Shown here in pieces: positions 15,802 through 26,558 of a stretch of DNA of 64,000 bases. The notes beneath the pieces are model-generated. The model was not told where the DNA came from and did not search any database. It worked only from the letters and a program-made list of their open reading frames with translations. Location of the stretch: contig NZ_JRFE01000050.1 in NCBI RefSeq assembly GCF_000756305.1, positions 1 through 64,000 on the forward strand. The letters run 5' to 3'. The stretch's first letter is position 1. Every line of letters begins with the position of its first letter. Origin of the DNA: Myxosarcina sp. GI1. GTDB lineage: Bacteria > Cyanobacteriota > Cyanobacteriia > Cyanobacteriales > Xenococcaceae. Made by a program: the position numbers and the translations under genes.

Positions 15802-17112
15802 ATGAATGAATCCGACGAGCGAGATTTACCTCATAGCGATAAAGAAAAAGTTAGTAGTTCTAATGCAATTGACGATTGGAAAAATCGTGCTGTGGGTATT
15901 TGGCAGGGAGCTACAGGGCGTTTGAAAAAAATGCTGCCTGTCGAACAGATAGGAAAGACTGCTGCTAGTTGGTTTGAGGTTAGCGACTCTAGAATTGCCG
16001 AGATTTTAGCAGCTGTGAGAACTGAGTTACCAACTACAGAAGCAATGTTAATTGGTAAGCCTCAAGCTGGTAAAAGTTCTATCGTTCGTGGTTTGACAGG
16101 AGTTTCGGCACAAATTATCGGACAGGGTTTTCGTCCCCATACACAGCATACTCAAAGATATGCCTATCCTTCTGAAGATTTACCGCTATTAATCTTTACC
16201 GACACCGTCGGGTTAGGAGACATCAAACAAAACACCCAAATAATTATTGAAGAATTAGAGCGAGAAATAGAAACCGAAAATCGCTGTGCCAAAATTCTTA
16301 TTCTAACGGTAAAAATTAACGATTTTGCTACCGATACCTTAAAACAGACTGCGGTACAGCTACGGGAAAAGTATCCTCAAATTCCCTGTCTGCTAGCGGT
16401 GACTTGTCTGCATGAAGTTTATCCAGGTGATGTTATCAATCATCCTGTTTATCCTCCCGAATACGAATCAATACAGAGAGCTTTTAGCGCGATCGAAAAT
16501 GATTTTAAAGACTTGTGCGATCGCTCGGTGCTAATTGATTTTACTCTAGAAGAAGACGAATATCAGCCCGTATTTTATGGTTTAGAAGCTTTCAAAGAAG
16601 CCCTATCTGAATTACTGCCCGAAGCCGAGTCTCGCGCTATCTATCAGCTATTAGATAAAAAAGCCGAAGATGAATTGGGCAATATTTACCGCAATGCAGC
16701 GCGACGTTATCTGGTTGCTTTTTCGACTATCGCCGCAACTCTAGCAGCCGTACCCCTTCCTTTTGCAACTATGCCCGCACTTACCGCGGTACAGGTGTCT
16801 TTAGTAGGCTTACTCGGTAAGTTGTACGGACAAACTCTATCTCCTTCTCAGGCTGGTGGTGTCGCTAGCGCGATCGCTGGTGGCTTTTTTGCTCAGGCAA
16901 TTGGTAGAGAGTTAATTAAGTTTATTCCTGGTTTTGGTAGCGTTATCGCCGCTTCTTGGGCTGCTGCCTATACCTGGGCTTTGGGTGAAGGTGCCTGCGT
17001 CTATTTTGGCGATCTTATGGGTGGCAAAAAACCCGATCCCCAAAAGATACAATCGGTAATGAATGAAGCGTTTAAATCGGCAAAAGAAAGGTTTAAAGGT
17101 ATGGAAAATTAG
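15802..17112 (+). CDS. GTPase with C-terminal DUF697 domain
   Basis: 436 residues. The GTPase domain has P-loop GKPQAGKSS (about residue 82) and the G3 motif DTVGLGD (about 133). The usual NKxD is replaced by TCLHE, so guanine specificity is uncertain. The C-terminal half is the DUF697 type, with Gly/Ala-rich hydrophobic helices (AAVPLPFATMPALTAVQ, GGFFAQAIGRELIKFIPGFG) that probably contact membrane. Cyanobacteria carry several such proteins of unknown cellular role. A 54-residue lipoprotein gene follows 22 nt downstream. Confidence 0.85.
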   Translation: MNESDERDLPHSDKEKVSSSNAIDDWKNRAVGIWQGATGRLKKMLPVEQIGKTAASWFEVSDSRIAEILAAVRTELPTTEAMLIGKPQAGKSSIVRGLTGVSAQIIGQGFRPHTQHTQRYAYPSEDLPLLIFTDTVGLGDIKQNTQIIIEELEREIETENRCAKILILTVKINDFATDTLKQTAVQLREKYPQIPCLLAVTCLHEVYPGDVINHPVYPPEYESIQRAFSAIENDFKDLCDRSVLIDFTLEEDEYQPVFYGLEAFKEALSELLPEAESRAIYQLLDKKAEDELGNIYRNAARRYLVAFSTIAATLAAVPLPFATMPALTAVQVSLVGLLGKLYGQTLSPSQAGGVASAIAGGFFAQAIGRELIKFIPGFGSVIAASWAAAYTWALGEGACVYFGDLMGGKKPDPQKIQSVMNEAFKSAKERFKGMEN

Positions 17113-17134
17113 ACGATCCCTTTAAATATTAATT

Positions 17135-17299
17135 ATGCTGCAAAAATTACAGCATAAAACTAAATCAAAAAATTATTTTTTCGCTAGTATCGCAATACTA
17201 TCGCTAGCTGTTTGTGGTTGTAATTTTGCCAACCAAGAGACTTTTAATACCACTTCTGACTCAAAAATAAAGCTTCATAATACAATCAAAGCTCAATAG
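17135..17299 (+). CDS. small lipoprotein, 54 aa
   Basis: Read directly: a basic N-terminus (LQKLQHKTKSKN), a hydrophobic core (YFFASIAILSLAV) and a lipobox-like CGC, then a short polar tail of about 25 residues. This is the architecture of a lipid-anchored peptide. It starts 22 nt after the GTPase stop on the same strand. No family is known to me. Confidence 0.55.
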   Translation: MLQKLQHKTKSKNYFFASIAILSLAVCGCNFANQETFNTTSDSKIKLHNTIKAQ

Positions 17300-17309
17300 A
17301 AGTTTTTAT

Positions 17310-18524
17310 TTACGAAGCGATCGTCTTTCCTGCTAACCAAGATGTAGTCCAAGCACTCTGAAAATTAAAGCCGCCAGTAACACCATCGATATCTAAAACT
17401 TCACCTGCAAAATAAAGATTGGCACATTTTTTGCTTTCCATAGTTTTGAAATTAATTTCTTTGATGCTTACACCACCACAGGTAACAAATTCATCTTTAA
17501 ATACACCTTTACCCTTTATTTGATATTGTCCTTGCACAAGTTCGGCTACTAGTTTATTTGATTCTTTTTTGCTTAACTCAGTCCAGATCTTTTGCTCTGA
17601 AATACCGACATAATTAATTAAGCTTTGCCATAGTCTTTTAGGCAATTTTAACGGACAATAACCTAGTATTTTTTTCTTTGGGCTTTCAGTTTTTATCTGT
17701 AATAAATAATTTTTTAAAAACTCTGCGTTGTATTCTGGTAGCCAGTTGATTTCTAAATTATCGGCATATTTGCGATCGAACAAATTTCTGGCACTCCAGG
17801 CAGATAGTTTAAGAACGGCAGGACCACTAATGCCCCAATGAGTAATTAATAATGCGCCCGTTTGTTCTAGCTTATTTTTGCCCGTACCTAGTTTGACTCT
17901 TACATTTTGTACGCTGACTCCTGCCAAATCCTGCAAACGCACATCTTTAATATTAAAAGTAAACAAAGAGGGTACTGGCGACTCGATTTTATGACCGAAG
18001 TTTTTTGCCCAACGATGTCCTAATGGGTTACTTCCTGTTGCGATTAATAAGCGATCGCAGTTTAACACTTCGCCGTTTTTTAGTTCGATTTGAAAATTAT
18101 CGTTAGGTTTAGTTACCGACTTAACTCCTACACCAGTACGTAAAACAACTCCTGCTTTAGCTGCGGCTTCTGTCAAGCAATTAATAATAGTTTCTGAGTT
18201 ATCGGTAACGGGAAACATTCTGCCATCAACTTCGGTTTTTAACTTGACACCGCGAGACTCAAACCAGTTGACAGTATCTCTGGGTTGAAAACGGGTAAAT
18301 GCACCCCGCAAAGCTTTACCGCCTCTAGGATAGTTTTGCACTAACAGGGCAGGATCGAAACAGTTATGGGTAACGTTACACCTACCGCCACCAGATATTC
18401 GGACTTTGGCCAGGGGTTTACGACCTGCTTCAATTAAAGTAACTTTAAGTTTACGATCGGTTTCGGCTGCGGCGATCGCTCCAAAAAAACCAGCCGCACC
18501 ACCACCAATAACAATTACGTTCAA
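17310..18524 (-). CDS. HI0933/YhiN-type FAD flavoprotein
   Basis: A 404-residue NAD(P)/FAD-dependent oxidoreductase-like protein. The dinucleotide-binding motif IGGGAAGFFGA is at residue 6, SGGGRCNVTH at about 45, LLIATGSN in the middle, and the conserved C-terminal GGVSI...LYFAGEVLDIDGVTGG binds FAD. The reaction is unknown for the family. The start is a TTG at 18524 that overlaps the stop of the upstream 59-residue membrane protein (TTGA), indicating translational coupling. Confidence 0.9.
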   Translation of the reverse strand: MNVIVIGGGAAGFFGAIAAAETDRKLKVTLIEAGRKPLAKVRISGGGRCNVTHNCFDPALLVQNYPRGGKALRGAFTRFQPRDTVNWFESRGVKLKTEVDGRMFPVTDNSETIINCLTEAAAKAGVVLRTGVGVKSVTKPNDNFQIELKNGEVLNCDRLLIATGSNPLGHRWAKNFGHKIESPVPSLFTFNIKDVRLQDLAGVSVQNVRVKLGTGKNKLEQTGALLITHWGISGPAVLKLSAWSARNLFDRKYADNLEINWLPEYNAEFLKNYLLQIKTESPKKKILGYCPLKLPKRLWQSLINYVGISEQKIWTELSKKESNKLVAELVQGQYQIKGKGVFKDEFVTCGGVSIKEINFKTMESKKCANLYFAGEVLDIDGVTGGFNFQSAWTTSWLAGKTIAS

Positions 18525-18700
18525 TATCTTCTTGTTTTTAAAATTCCCCAGAGCAAACCAGAGATTAAAGTTATTAGAAATAGGATAATAATAATTCCTC
18601 CTGGCAAAAATGTAAGCAGACCAAACCCTCTAAGTACGTAGAGCAACAAGAAGGCTATCAGGGAATATAAAAATACTTTCGGTAATGTCTTCGATATCAC
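18521..18700 (-). CDS. small two-helix membrane protein, 59 aa
   Basis: Read directly from GTG 18700: a short basic N-terminus (ISKTLPK), a hydrophobic helix (VFLYSLIAFLLLYVL), RGFG, then GGIIIILFLITLISGLLWG and a basic KTRRY end. The RGFG-turn-GG pattern with KTRRY resembles small conserved cyanobacterial membrane proteins. Its stop overlaps the TTG start of the flavoprotein gene by 3 nt. The start codon is the least certain part. Confidence 0.6.
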   Translation of the reverse strand: MISKTLPKVFLYSLIAFLLLYVLRGFGLLTFLPGGIIIILFLITLISGLLWGILKTRRY

Positions 18701-18960
18701 GGTGTACGGGCGATCGCATTATTGCTGGTTTGATTTTAGCAATTTCTTACTTTTATATTCTACATTCATAATTTTTTATGCCAAGTTTTTGAAGCTAGGT
18801 TTAAAAGTGCTCTCAGAAGATATGACTCTGCCTCGCTACCGATAAAGGTAAAGTACTTTTCTAAAGATAATGCTAAACCCGATTTATAGTAGGTACTGAG
18901 ATATAAAAAAAATCCCAAACACAGTTATGCTTTATCAATTAAGTCTTAAGAATTCATAAA

Positions 18961-19470
18961 ATGCAAAGTCAAAATATAGATTCAATTAAAACTATCTTCC
19001 AAAGTCGTCTAACGACTCTCGAACACCTGTTAAAGTTGGCTCAGTCTCATTTTGATGGTAATGAATCTTTCCTTCAGAAGCGAATCGTAGCTGATATGCT
19101 TCCACTTGGTACACAGATCGCTTTTACCTGCAATCAACCACGCAACTTTGCTTTGTGGTGCGATGGCAAACCAATGGATAATCTAGATCCAGAAGTCACA
19201 TCCTTGGCACTGGCATACGAACACATAGCAAATACTCAAGGACTTCTTTCGGGCATTAAAGTCAAAGATGAAAAGCTAAGTGAAGTTACGCGCCTCGACG
19301 AAAAAGATCTCTATATCGAGATGTCTGGTAGCGTCTATGTAAATGACTTTCTAATTCCAAACTTCTACTTTCATCTAGTCACGGCTTACGACATTCTACG
19401 CATGGCAGGTGTATCCATTGGAAAACGAGATTACATGATGCACCTGGTTCCCTTTATCAAGAAGGCATGA
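18961..19470 (+). CDS. DUF1993 protein
   Basis: A 169-residue protein of the DUF1993 family, with a DinB-like four-helix fold. It begins with a helical region (FQSRLTTLEHLLKLAQSHF), has RIVADMLPLGTQI in the middle and ends FYFHLVTAYDILRMAGVSIGKRDY, the best-conserved segment. The histidine positions that bind metal in DinB enzymes are only partly visible. Function unknown. It is a single gene with no close neighbour. Confidence 0.85.
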   Translation: MQSQNIDSIKTIFQSRLTTLEHLLKLAQSHFDGNESFLQKRIVADMLPLGTQIAFTCNQPRNFALWCDGKPMDNLDPEVTSLALAYEHIANTQGLLSGIKVKDEKLSEVTRLDEKDLYIEMSGSVYVNDFLIPNFYFHLVTAYDILRMAGVSIGKRDYMMHLVPFIKKA

Positions 19471-20066
19471 AGCCTAATGAGGTTTATTCTAGAAATTTTG
19501 GAAATTAACAGCAACCGTTATTTAACCTTACTGGCTTCGTTGTTTACAAATCTAGACATTATCTAGCTTGCAGCTAAAAATTAACGCTTCTTTACTAAAA
19601 AAAAATCTGTTACTTCCAATACTCCTATTTTGAGATTCGCTCTAGCTTTTTACTCGATTTAACTACAAGTTCTACAAGCGATCGCCTTTTTTGTTTATAA
19701 GCTATATATCTTGCTAGTCAATACTTTCACTAGATTTATAGCCCAAAAAATTTTGTGTTTTTGCTCTTGGCGATCGCTTAAGATAAACTTAATGTTTATT
19801 TTTTGTGTTTTGTTTTTATTTATCTTAAGCAAAACTCTAAAATTTTGTTTTAAAGCATAAATAAGCTTCAGACAAAAAAAAAAGCTTGTTTGTGCAATCA
19901 AAATCTCTTAAAAACTTAAATAATACGAATAAAGCTCTATCTTGTTCTGAAATCGCCTTTATTTTCTAGATAAATTAATTAATAATGCAGTCATGAAAGC
20001 TTTTGAAAAAAACGAGAGCGATCGCAACTCATATAAATATCTGTATATAGAAATTAGGAGATCGAA
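19471..20066. other. AT-rich gap upstream of chlL
   Basis: No convincing gene. The only notable structure is a 12-bp inverted repeat, GCTTAAGATAAA (19776-19787) and TTTATCTTAAGC (19819-19830), separated by 31 nt of T-rich DNA about 240 nt before chlL. The chlL promoter must lie here but was not identified. AGGAG lies shortly before the ATG. Confidence 0.5.
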
Positions 20067-20945
20067 ATGAGTCAAATTAGATTAGCAGTTTATGGCAAAG
20101 GCGGTATCGGCAAATCTACGACTAGCTGTAATATTTCCGCAGCCTTAGCAAAAAGAGGCAAAAAAGTTTTACAGATTGGTTGCGATCCCAAGCACGACAG
20201 TACCTTTACCCTCACGGGCTTTTTGATTCCCACGATTATCGATACGTTACAAGAAAAAGATTTTCATTACGAAGATATTTGGCCCGAAGATGTAATCTAT
20301 GAAGGGTATGGCGGCGTTCACTGCGTAGAAGCTGGTGGTCCTCCTGCTGGTGCTGGTTGTGGTGGTTATGTTGTGGGTGAAACCGTTAAGCTACTCAAAG
20401 AATTAAACGCTTTTGACGAATACGATGTCATTCTCTTTGACGTACTCGGTGACGTGGTTTGTGGTGGTTTTGCCGCACCCCTCAACTATGCGGACTACTG
20501 CATGATTGTTACCGATAATGGTTTTGATGCTTTGTTTGCTGCCAACCGCATTGCTGCATCGGTTAGAGAGAAAGCCCGTACACATTCATTGCGTCTGGCT
20601 GGTTTAATTGGCAACCGTACTTCTAAAAGAGATTTAATTGATAAATATATCTCTCACGTAGCGATGCCAGTCTTAGAAATCTTGCCTTTAATTGAAGATA
20701 TTCGCGTTTCTCGCGTTAAAGGAAAAACTCTCTTTGAAATGGCTGAGGGCGATCCTTCTTTAGAATTTGTCTGCAACTACTATCTCAATATTGCCGATCA
20801 GATTTTGGCACAGCCAGAAGGTGTAGTTCCTAGCGAAGCCCAAGACAGAGATTTATTCTCGTTGCTGTCTGACTATTATCTCAATCCTCCTGTTGAAAAT
20901 CAAAAACCAACAGAAGAAGAAGAGTTAGATTTGATGATGGTTTAG
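20067..20945 (+). CDS. chlL: ChlL, DPOR iron protein
   Basis: The L protein of the light-independent protochlorophyllide reductase, a homologue of the nitrogenase Fe protein. It transfers electrons with ATP hydrolysis to ChlN/ChlB. The 292 residues include the P-loop [12 protein letters not shown], the switch segments and the two cysteines that bridge the [4Fe-4S] cluster (in [10 protein letters not shown] and [10 protein letters not shown]). The length is normal. It is preceded by AGGAG about 8 nt before ATG. chlN lies 131 nt downstream in the usual order; chlB is outside the window. Confidence 0.97.
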   Translation: MSQIRLAVYGKGGIGKSTTSCNISAALAKRGKKVLQIGCDPKHDSTFTLTGFLIPTIIDTLQEKDFHYEDIWPEDVIYEGYGGVHCVEAGGPPAGAGCGGYVVGETVKLLKELNAFDEYDVILFDVLGDVVCGGFAAPLNYADYCMIVTDNGFDALFAANRIAASVREKARTHSLRLAGLIGNRTSKRDLIDKYISHVAMPVLEILPLIEDIRVSRVKGKTLFEMAEGDPSLEFVCNYYLNIADQILAQPEGVVPSEAQDRDLFSLLSDYYLNPPVENQKPTEEEELDLMMV

Positions 20946-21040
20946 ATCGGTTAGCAATTATCAGTTAACAGAAAACAGTTTATCTCAATACTCATTATTC
21001 TAAGGCTACTGCAAAGATGCTTTTAGAGTAATGTCATTAA

Positions 21041-22483
<1,443 letters not shown>

Positions 22484-22514
22484 GCAAGTTTAAACTTTAG
22501 TCTAGATAGATCGA

Positions 22515-22545
22515 AATCGGAGTTTGGCACTGCCAAACTCCGATT
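22515..22545 (+). terminator. perfect palindrome after chlN
   Basis: Two 15-nt arms, AATCGGAGTTTGGCA and its exact complement, with a single central base, lie 32 nt after the chlN stop. No T-run follows, so it may act as a 3'-end stabiliser or weak terminator, or be a mobile palindrome rather than an intrinsic terminator. Confidence 0.4.
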
Positions 22546-22609
22546 AGTAATTAAAAATTATGTAATTTGCGATCGCTAAAATCAGTGTTTATCTAAAAAG
22601 TCAAAAGCT

Positions 22610-23014
22610 TTATGCAAACTGCGGCAAGCACTCTCGGTCGGAGCAGCTCTTTCGATCGAGTAGTTTATGAACTTGCGATAATAAATAGTCTATATTAAAA
22701 GGTTTATGCAAAATACCATCGGCTCCATTTTCTTTAGCTTGTTCTGCACTAATTTCGTGATTCGCCGAAACTAACAAAATTTGTGTCGAAGATAGTTCTT
22801 TATTTTGGCGAATTTGTTGACTGATTTCTAAACCATTGACATCTGGCATCATGATATCCATCAACATCAACTGAGGACGTACTCTTTGTGCCAACTTCAA
22901 AGCTTCTCTACCATTAGCAGCCGAAATTACTTCATATCCATCTGATTTTAAAACAAGTTCGATCAAATATAAAATATCGTCGTAATCATCGACTATTAAT
23001 ATCGGTTTAGTCAT
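22610..23014 (-). CDS. single-domain response regulator
   Basis: A CheY-like receiver of 134 residues with no output domain. The acid pocket (DDYDD at about 9-13), the phospho-acceptor Asp in LMLMDIMMP (about 54), Ser in LLVSANH and Lys in LHKPFN are all present. It probably acts as a relay or protein-binding switch for a histidine kinase encoded elsewhere. It is isolated, tail to tail with chlN. Confidence 0.9.
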   Translation of the reverse strand: MTKPILIVDDYDDILYLIELVLKSDGYEVISAANGREALKLAQRVRPQLMLMDIMMPDVNGLEISQQIRQNKELSSTQILLVSANHEISAEQAKENGADGILHKPFNIDYLLSQVHKLLDRKSCSDRECLPQFA

Positions 23015-23619
23015 CGCTTTGAGTTTATTAAATTTACCTGGTTTTAGTAGCCTATATAAAACTTACCTGACAAATCCCTCTAAAGCTTCTAACTTTTGAT
23101 GGCTATTGTTTTAAATTAGACTCTATCTTTAGTATTATCGATTCATAAGACTATTTATTTAATAAAGTTTATAAAGTTTTGTTACAAAAGCCGTTATTAG
23201 TTAAAACATCTATCAAAGTAAACAACAACTAGGCTCAATAGAACCAAGGCAATTTTGGTAAGCTTAAATATTTGATGGTTTTGTTTCTATAGAAGTGCAG
23301 CTACGATCTCTAAAGTTTTGCCAATTTATTTAATATTTATTTAATATTTATTGTTAGCGGGCTACTCTAGCTATTCTAAAAAACTATCAGTACTCGGTTA
23401 CTAAGTATGTAGACAGAATTAAATGCAATATAACAAGAGTTGGTAAATCACCCAAAACTTTTGTTGCTCCTGTCTCTTTGACACCATAGTTCACTTTAAT
23501 TAACTAAGTTCACTTACTTATCCGAGCTATCCAAACGTTAGGAAATTAACTGGAATAACTATAAGTAGCGATCGCAATTGATTGCAATCTCGTTTAAAAA
23601 GGCGAGATTACTATAAAGT
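23015..23619. other. AT-rich intergenic region
   Basis: About 600 nt without a supported gene between divergent or unrelated genes. I see no tRNA, repeat array or clear regulatory element; a short direct repeat, TTTAATATTTAT, occurs near 23330-23350. Confidence 0.5.
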
Positions 23620-23940
23620 TTAAATTTGACCCAAAGATTTTGGAGTTTTGTCTAAATTGCGAACCAAATTTCTGCAACCTGCACAATCACAACCATATAG
23701 CTCGATCGCTTTGTCTCCTTCACGGTCTACTGCTTCAATGGTTGCAGGATCGTAGCTGTCACAACTACAGTCATAAAAAGGATAGTCGGTATCGCTTTTA
23801 GGAATTGTAGCTTCACTAGCTACTTCTGGTGCTTTAAATACATATTCGCGTCCTGTATTTGCCTCGGCAGCATTAGTGCCTATCATAGTTAAAGCTACAG
23901 AACCAGAACAACCTAAGATACTCAATAATTTTTTATTCAT
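23620..23940 (-). CDS. exported Cys-rich small protein
   Basis: A 106-residue protein with a signal peptide (KKLLSILGCSGSVALTMIG, cleavage probably after AEA at about 27). The mature part has six cysteines grouped as DCSCDSYDP and CDCAGCRN. This arrangement suggests periplasmic metal or disulfide chemistry. The role is not known. It stands alone, upstream of nothing obvious. Confidence 0.6.
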   Translation of the reverse strand: MNKKLLSILGCSGSVALTMIGTNAAEANTGREYVFKAPEVASEATIPKSDTDYPFYDCSCDSYDPATIEAVDREGDKAIELYGCDCAGCRNLVRNLDKTPKSLGQI

Positions 23941-24016
23941 AAATCGACTCTGATATTGAGAACAGTAATAGTTAGTTAACGATGATAATAACTGACATCT
24001 TAAAAAACTAAAACCT

Positions 24017-24925
24017 TTATTGAAAATTGCTTGTAGTTTTAAGCCAATCTAACAAAATTGGATTGACTACTTCAGGAGCCTCATCTTGCGGGCAATGTCC
24101 CAAACCTTCTAAAGCAATAAAGCGATCGACAGCGGCAATCTTACCCAGTTCTCTGCCCATTGAGACTGGTTCCCAGGGATCTTCCGTTCCCCACAGTAAG
24201 ATAGTTGGACAAGTAAGCTGAGGTAACAAGTCCTCTGGCAATGGTCCTTGAGAATAACGGGTAAAAGCGATAAAAACATCTACTGCCCCTTCATCAAATG
24301 CTGGTTTCATTAGCATTTCTATGAGTTCATCGCTTACTGCTTCGGGGCGACGATATGCCTGTAACAAAATTTTACGAACTACCTTGGGTTTGGCAATTTG
24401 CTTGAAAAAGAAATTGCCGATCCATTTATTACCCAAAACTCGCTGCATTATGGCAGAACCGTAGTTACGATACCAGGGTAAAGTAACTCGTTTGCGATCG
24501 TGCAATAATCTTACCGAACAATTTATTGCTGCTACTCCCAGGGTTAATTCTGGGTTATCTACCGCAGCTTGCATCACTACAATACAGCCGATGGAATTGC
24601 CAACTAAAAATGCCGGGCTACCCACAACTTCTCGACAAAAATCGGCTACTTGTTGGCCCCAGGTTTCAAATGTATAGCTAATATCCCCTGGTGAGGGTTT
24701 GGCAGAACCGCCAAACCCAATTAGATCGATCGCATAACAACGATATATTTGTCCTAAGACGGGTAGGTTTTTGCGCCAGTGTCCCCAGGAAGCCCCAAAT
24801 CCGTGAACTAATACTACCGCAGGAGCATCGTTATTTTCACCACAGCTTTGATAGGTAATATTAAAACCCTGCCAGTTCCAATTTTGAGGAGTTTTTGAAT
24901 TTGCGATCGCTCCAACAGTTGTCAT
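24017..24925 (-). CDS. alpha/beta-hydrolase
   Basis: A 302-residue alpha/beta-hydrolase. The oxyanion HGFGASWGHW and the nucleophile elbow GNSIGC (Ser at about 113) are visible, as are the acid in WGTEDPWEP and the catalytic His in GLGHCPQDEAP. The N-terminal WQGFNITYQ is typical of cyanobacterial and plastid-like carboxylesterase homologues. The substrate cannot be assigned. It is followed 37 nt away on the same strand by no partner; the symporter gene lies upstream. Confidence 0.88.
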   Translation of the reverse strand: MTTVGAIANSKTPQNWNWQGFNITYQSCGENNDAPAVVLVHGFGASWGHWRKNLPVLGQIYRCYAIDLIGFGGSAKPSPGDISYTFETWGQQVADFCREVVGSPAFLVGNSIGCIVVMQAAVDNPELTLGVAAINCSVRLLHDRKRVTLPWYRNYGSAIMQRVLGNKWIGNFFFKQIAKPKVVRKILLQAYRRPEAVSDELIEMLMKPAFDEGAVDVFIAFTRYSQGPLPEDLLPQLTCPTILLWGTEDPWEPVSMGRELGKIAAVDRFIALEGLGHCPQDEAPEVVNPILLDWLKTTSNFQ

Positions 24926-24962
24926 ATTCAGTCAATTGATAAAAGTTTATGTTATTTATCTT

Positions 24963-26558
24963 CTACCACCACCATACGACCATGACAATAATTAAGACAA
25001 TTAGACCGATAGAAAGATATCGATAGTTAGAATACCAAGGGCATTGTTTTAAATCTTCTGTTTCCTGTTGCCACATTCGTGGTTTCCACACCAAAGCCTC
25101 AGTTTCAGGTGAGGGTTCGGGGGTAAACAAGCTAATGACCGTCATCGCTATGCAGCTTAAGACAAATAGTATCCCGCAAGCATAGAGATACTGAATCGAA
25201 AATTTGCCTAAAACTTCTACATAAACCCAGGCTATAACTCCCAGAGGAAAACCTACCAATAGAGTAGTTACTGCTGCCTCAGATGTCGCCCTACGCCAAA
25301 ATAAGCCAAAAAGATAAACGGCAACCACTGGCGGCGTGACATAGGAAAAAATTGACTGTAAATACTGCCACAGGGTAGGAAATCGAGTTACTTGCGGCGC
25401 CCATAGTGCTGCCAGCACCATTGCTACTAAAGTAGCAATACGCCCGATTCTGGTTAAGCTCTGACTATCAGTATCAGAGCGCAGCGTCCGCACGAAGTCC
25501 ATCGTCACCAAAGTCGATACAGAATTTAAAATTGCTTCCAAACTAGAGAGTATAGCGGCAGCAACGGCAGAAAGAATCAAACCTCGTAACCCTACTGGCA
25601 GCAAGTCAAAGGTTAAAGTTGGAAAAACTTTATCGGGGTTTTGCAGATCGGGATAGAGAACCGTGGCGATTACGCCAGGCATAATTAAAATAAACAAGTT
25701 GGGCAACTTTAATAAGCCAGCAAACAAAGCTCCCTTTCGTCCTGCTGCTAGAGAATCTGCTCCCAAAGCCCGCTGAATTATGTACTGGTTAGTACACCAA
25801 TAGTAAAAGGCAATAATTAAAACTCCCGTTATCAGCCCAGGCCAGGGCAAGTTGCCATCGCTAGCAGGCTTAACCAGATGCAAGGCTTCGGGAGATACGC
25901 GATCGCGGACGCTCTGCCAAGAGTCGAGCTTGAGAAAAGACAAGACTGCAATCGTAGTTCCACCACCGATAATTAAAGCTGCCTGTAGGGCATCGTTTAG
26001 CACTACGGCTCCCAAACCACCAAAGGTAATATAAATACCTGCGATCGCTGCAGCCGAAAAAATTGTTACCCACAGAGGAATTGAAGGATACAAAGTCTGA
26101 ACGATCGTTCCTCCTGCATACAGCGAAGCTGCCGCATCGATAAATATTCCCGTTAATACCAAAAAACTAGAAAATGTCAGCCGCAAGCGCGTTCCATAAC
26201 GTCGCTGTAAAAATTCTGGAGCGGTAAACATTTCTTCTTTGAGGTACAGCGGCAGTAAAAAAACAATAAAGAAAATTAAGATTACTGCGGGAATCCACTC
26301 ATAGTTGTAAACACCAATACCATTGTTGTAGCCACTACCAGCAAATGCTACAAACGAACTACCGCTCATGTTCGACACATAAAACGAAAGACCGATAATT
26401 GGCCAACTGATGTTTCTGCCACTTAAAAAGTAGCTTTCTGCATCTCCACCCGATTTGGAAGTTTGACGGGCACTATACCAGCCAAAGGCAATGCGGGTTC
26501 CCAATAGATAAATTAAAAATACAGCTAAATCTAGGGTAGTTACTGAAAAGTCAGGCAT
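24963..26558 (-). CDS. sodium/solute symporter (SSF family)
   Basis: A 531-residue integral membrane protein of the SSF family (LeuT fold), with about 13-14 hydrophobic segments. The family signature lies near GAVVLNDALQAALIIGGG (about residues 185-202), and AAAILSSLEAILNSVSTL carries the helix-9-type Na-binding positions. Relatives transport sugars, amino acids or urea. The substrate is not deducible. It starts at ATG 26558 and ends 38 nt before the hydrolase gene, so the two may share a transcript. Confidence 0.9.
   Translation of the reverse strand: MPDFSVTTLDLAVFLIYLLGTRIAFGWYSARQTSKSGGDAESYFLSGRNISWPIIGLSFYVSNMSGSSFVAFAGSGYNNGIGVYNYEWIPAVILIFFIVFLLPLYLKEEMFTAPEFLQRRYGTRLRLTFSSFLVLTGIFIDAAASLYAGGTIVQTLYPSIPLWVTIFSAAAIAGIYITFGGLGAVVLNDALQAALIIGGGTTIAVLSFLKLDSWQSVRDRVSPEALHLVKPASDGNLPWPGLITGVLIIAFYYWCTNQYIIQRALGADSLAAGRKGALFAGLLKLPNLFILIMPGVIATVLYPDLQNPDKVFPTLTFDLLPVGLRGLILSAVAAAILSSLEAILNSVSTLVTMDFVRTLRSDTDSQSLTRIGRIATLVAMVLAALWAPQVTRFPTLWQYLQSIFSYVTPPVVAVYLFGLFWRRATSEAAVTTLLVGFPLGVIAWVYVEVLGKFSIQYLYACGILFVLSCIAMTVISLFTPEPSPETEALVWKPRMWQQETEDLKQCPWYSNYRYLSIGLIVLIIVMVVWWW

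Noticed and set aside
19695-19901. 68-aa frame upstream of chlL
   Set aside because: Extremely A/T-rich, composed of Lys, Ile, Phe and Asn; covers the inverted repeat.
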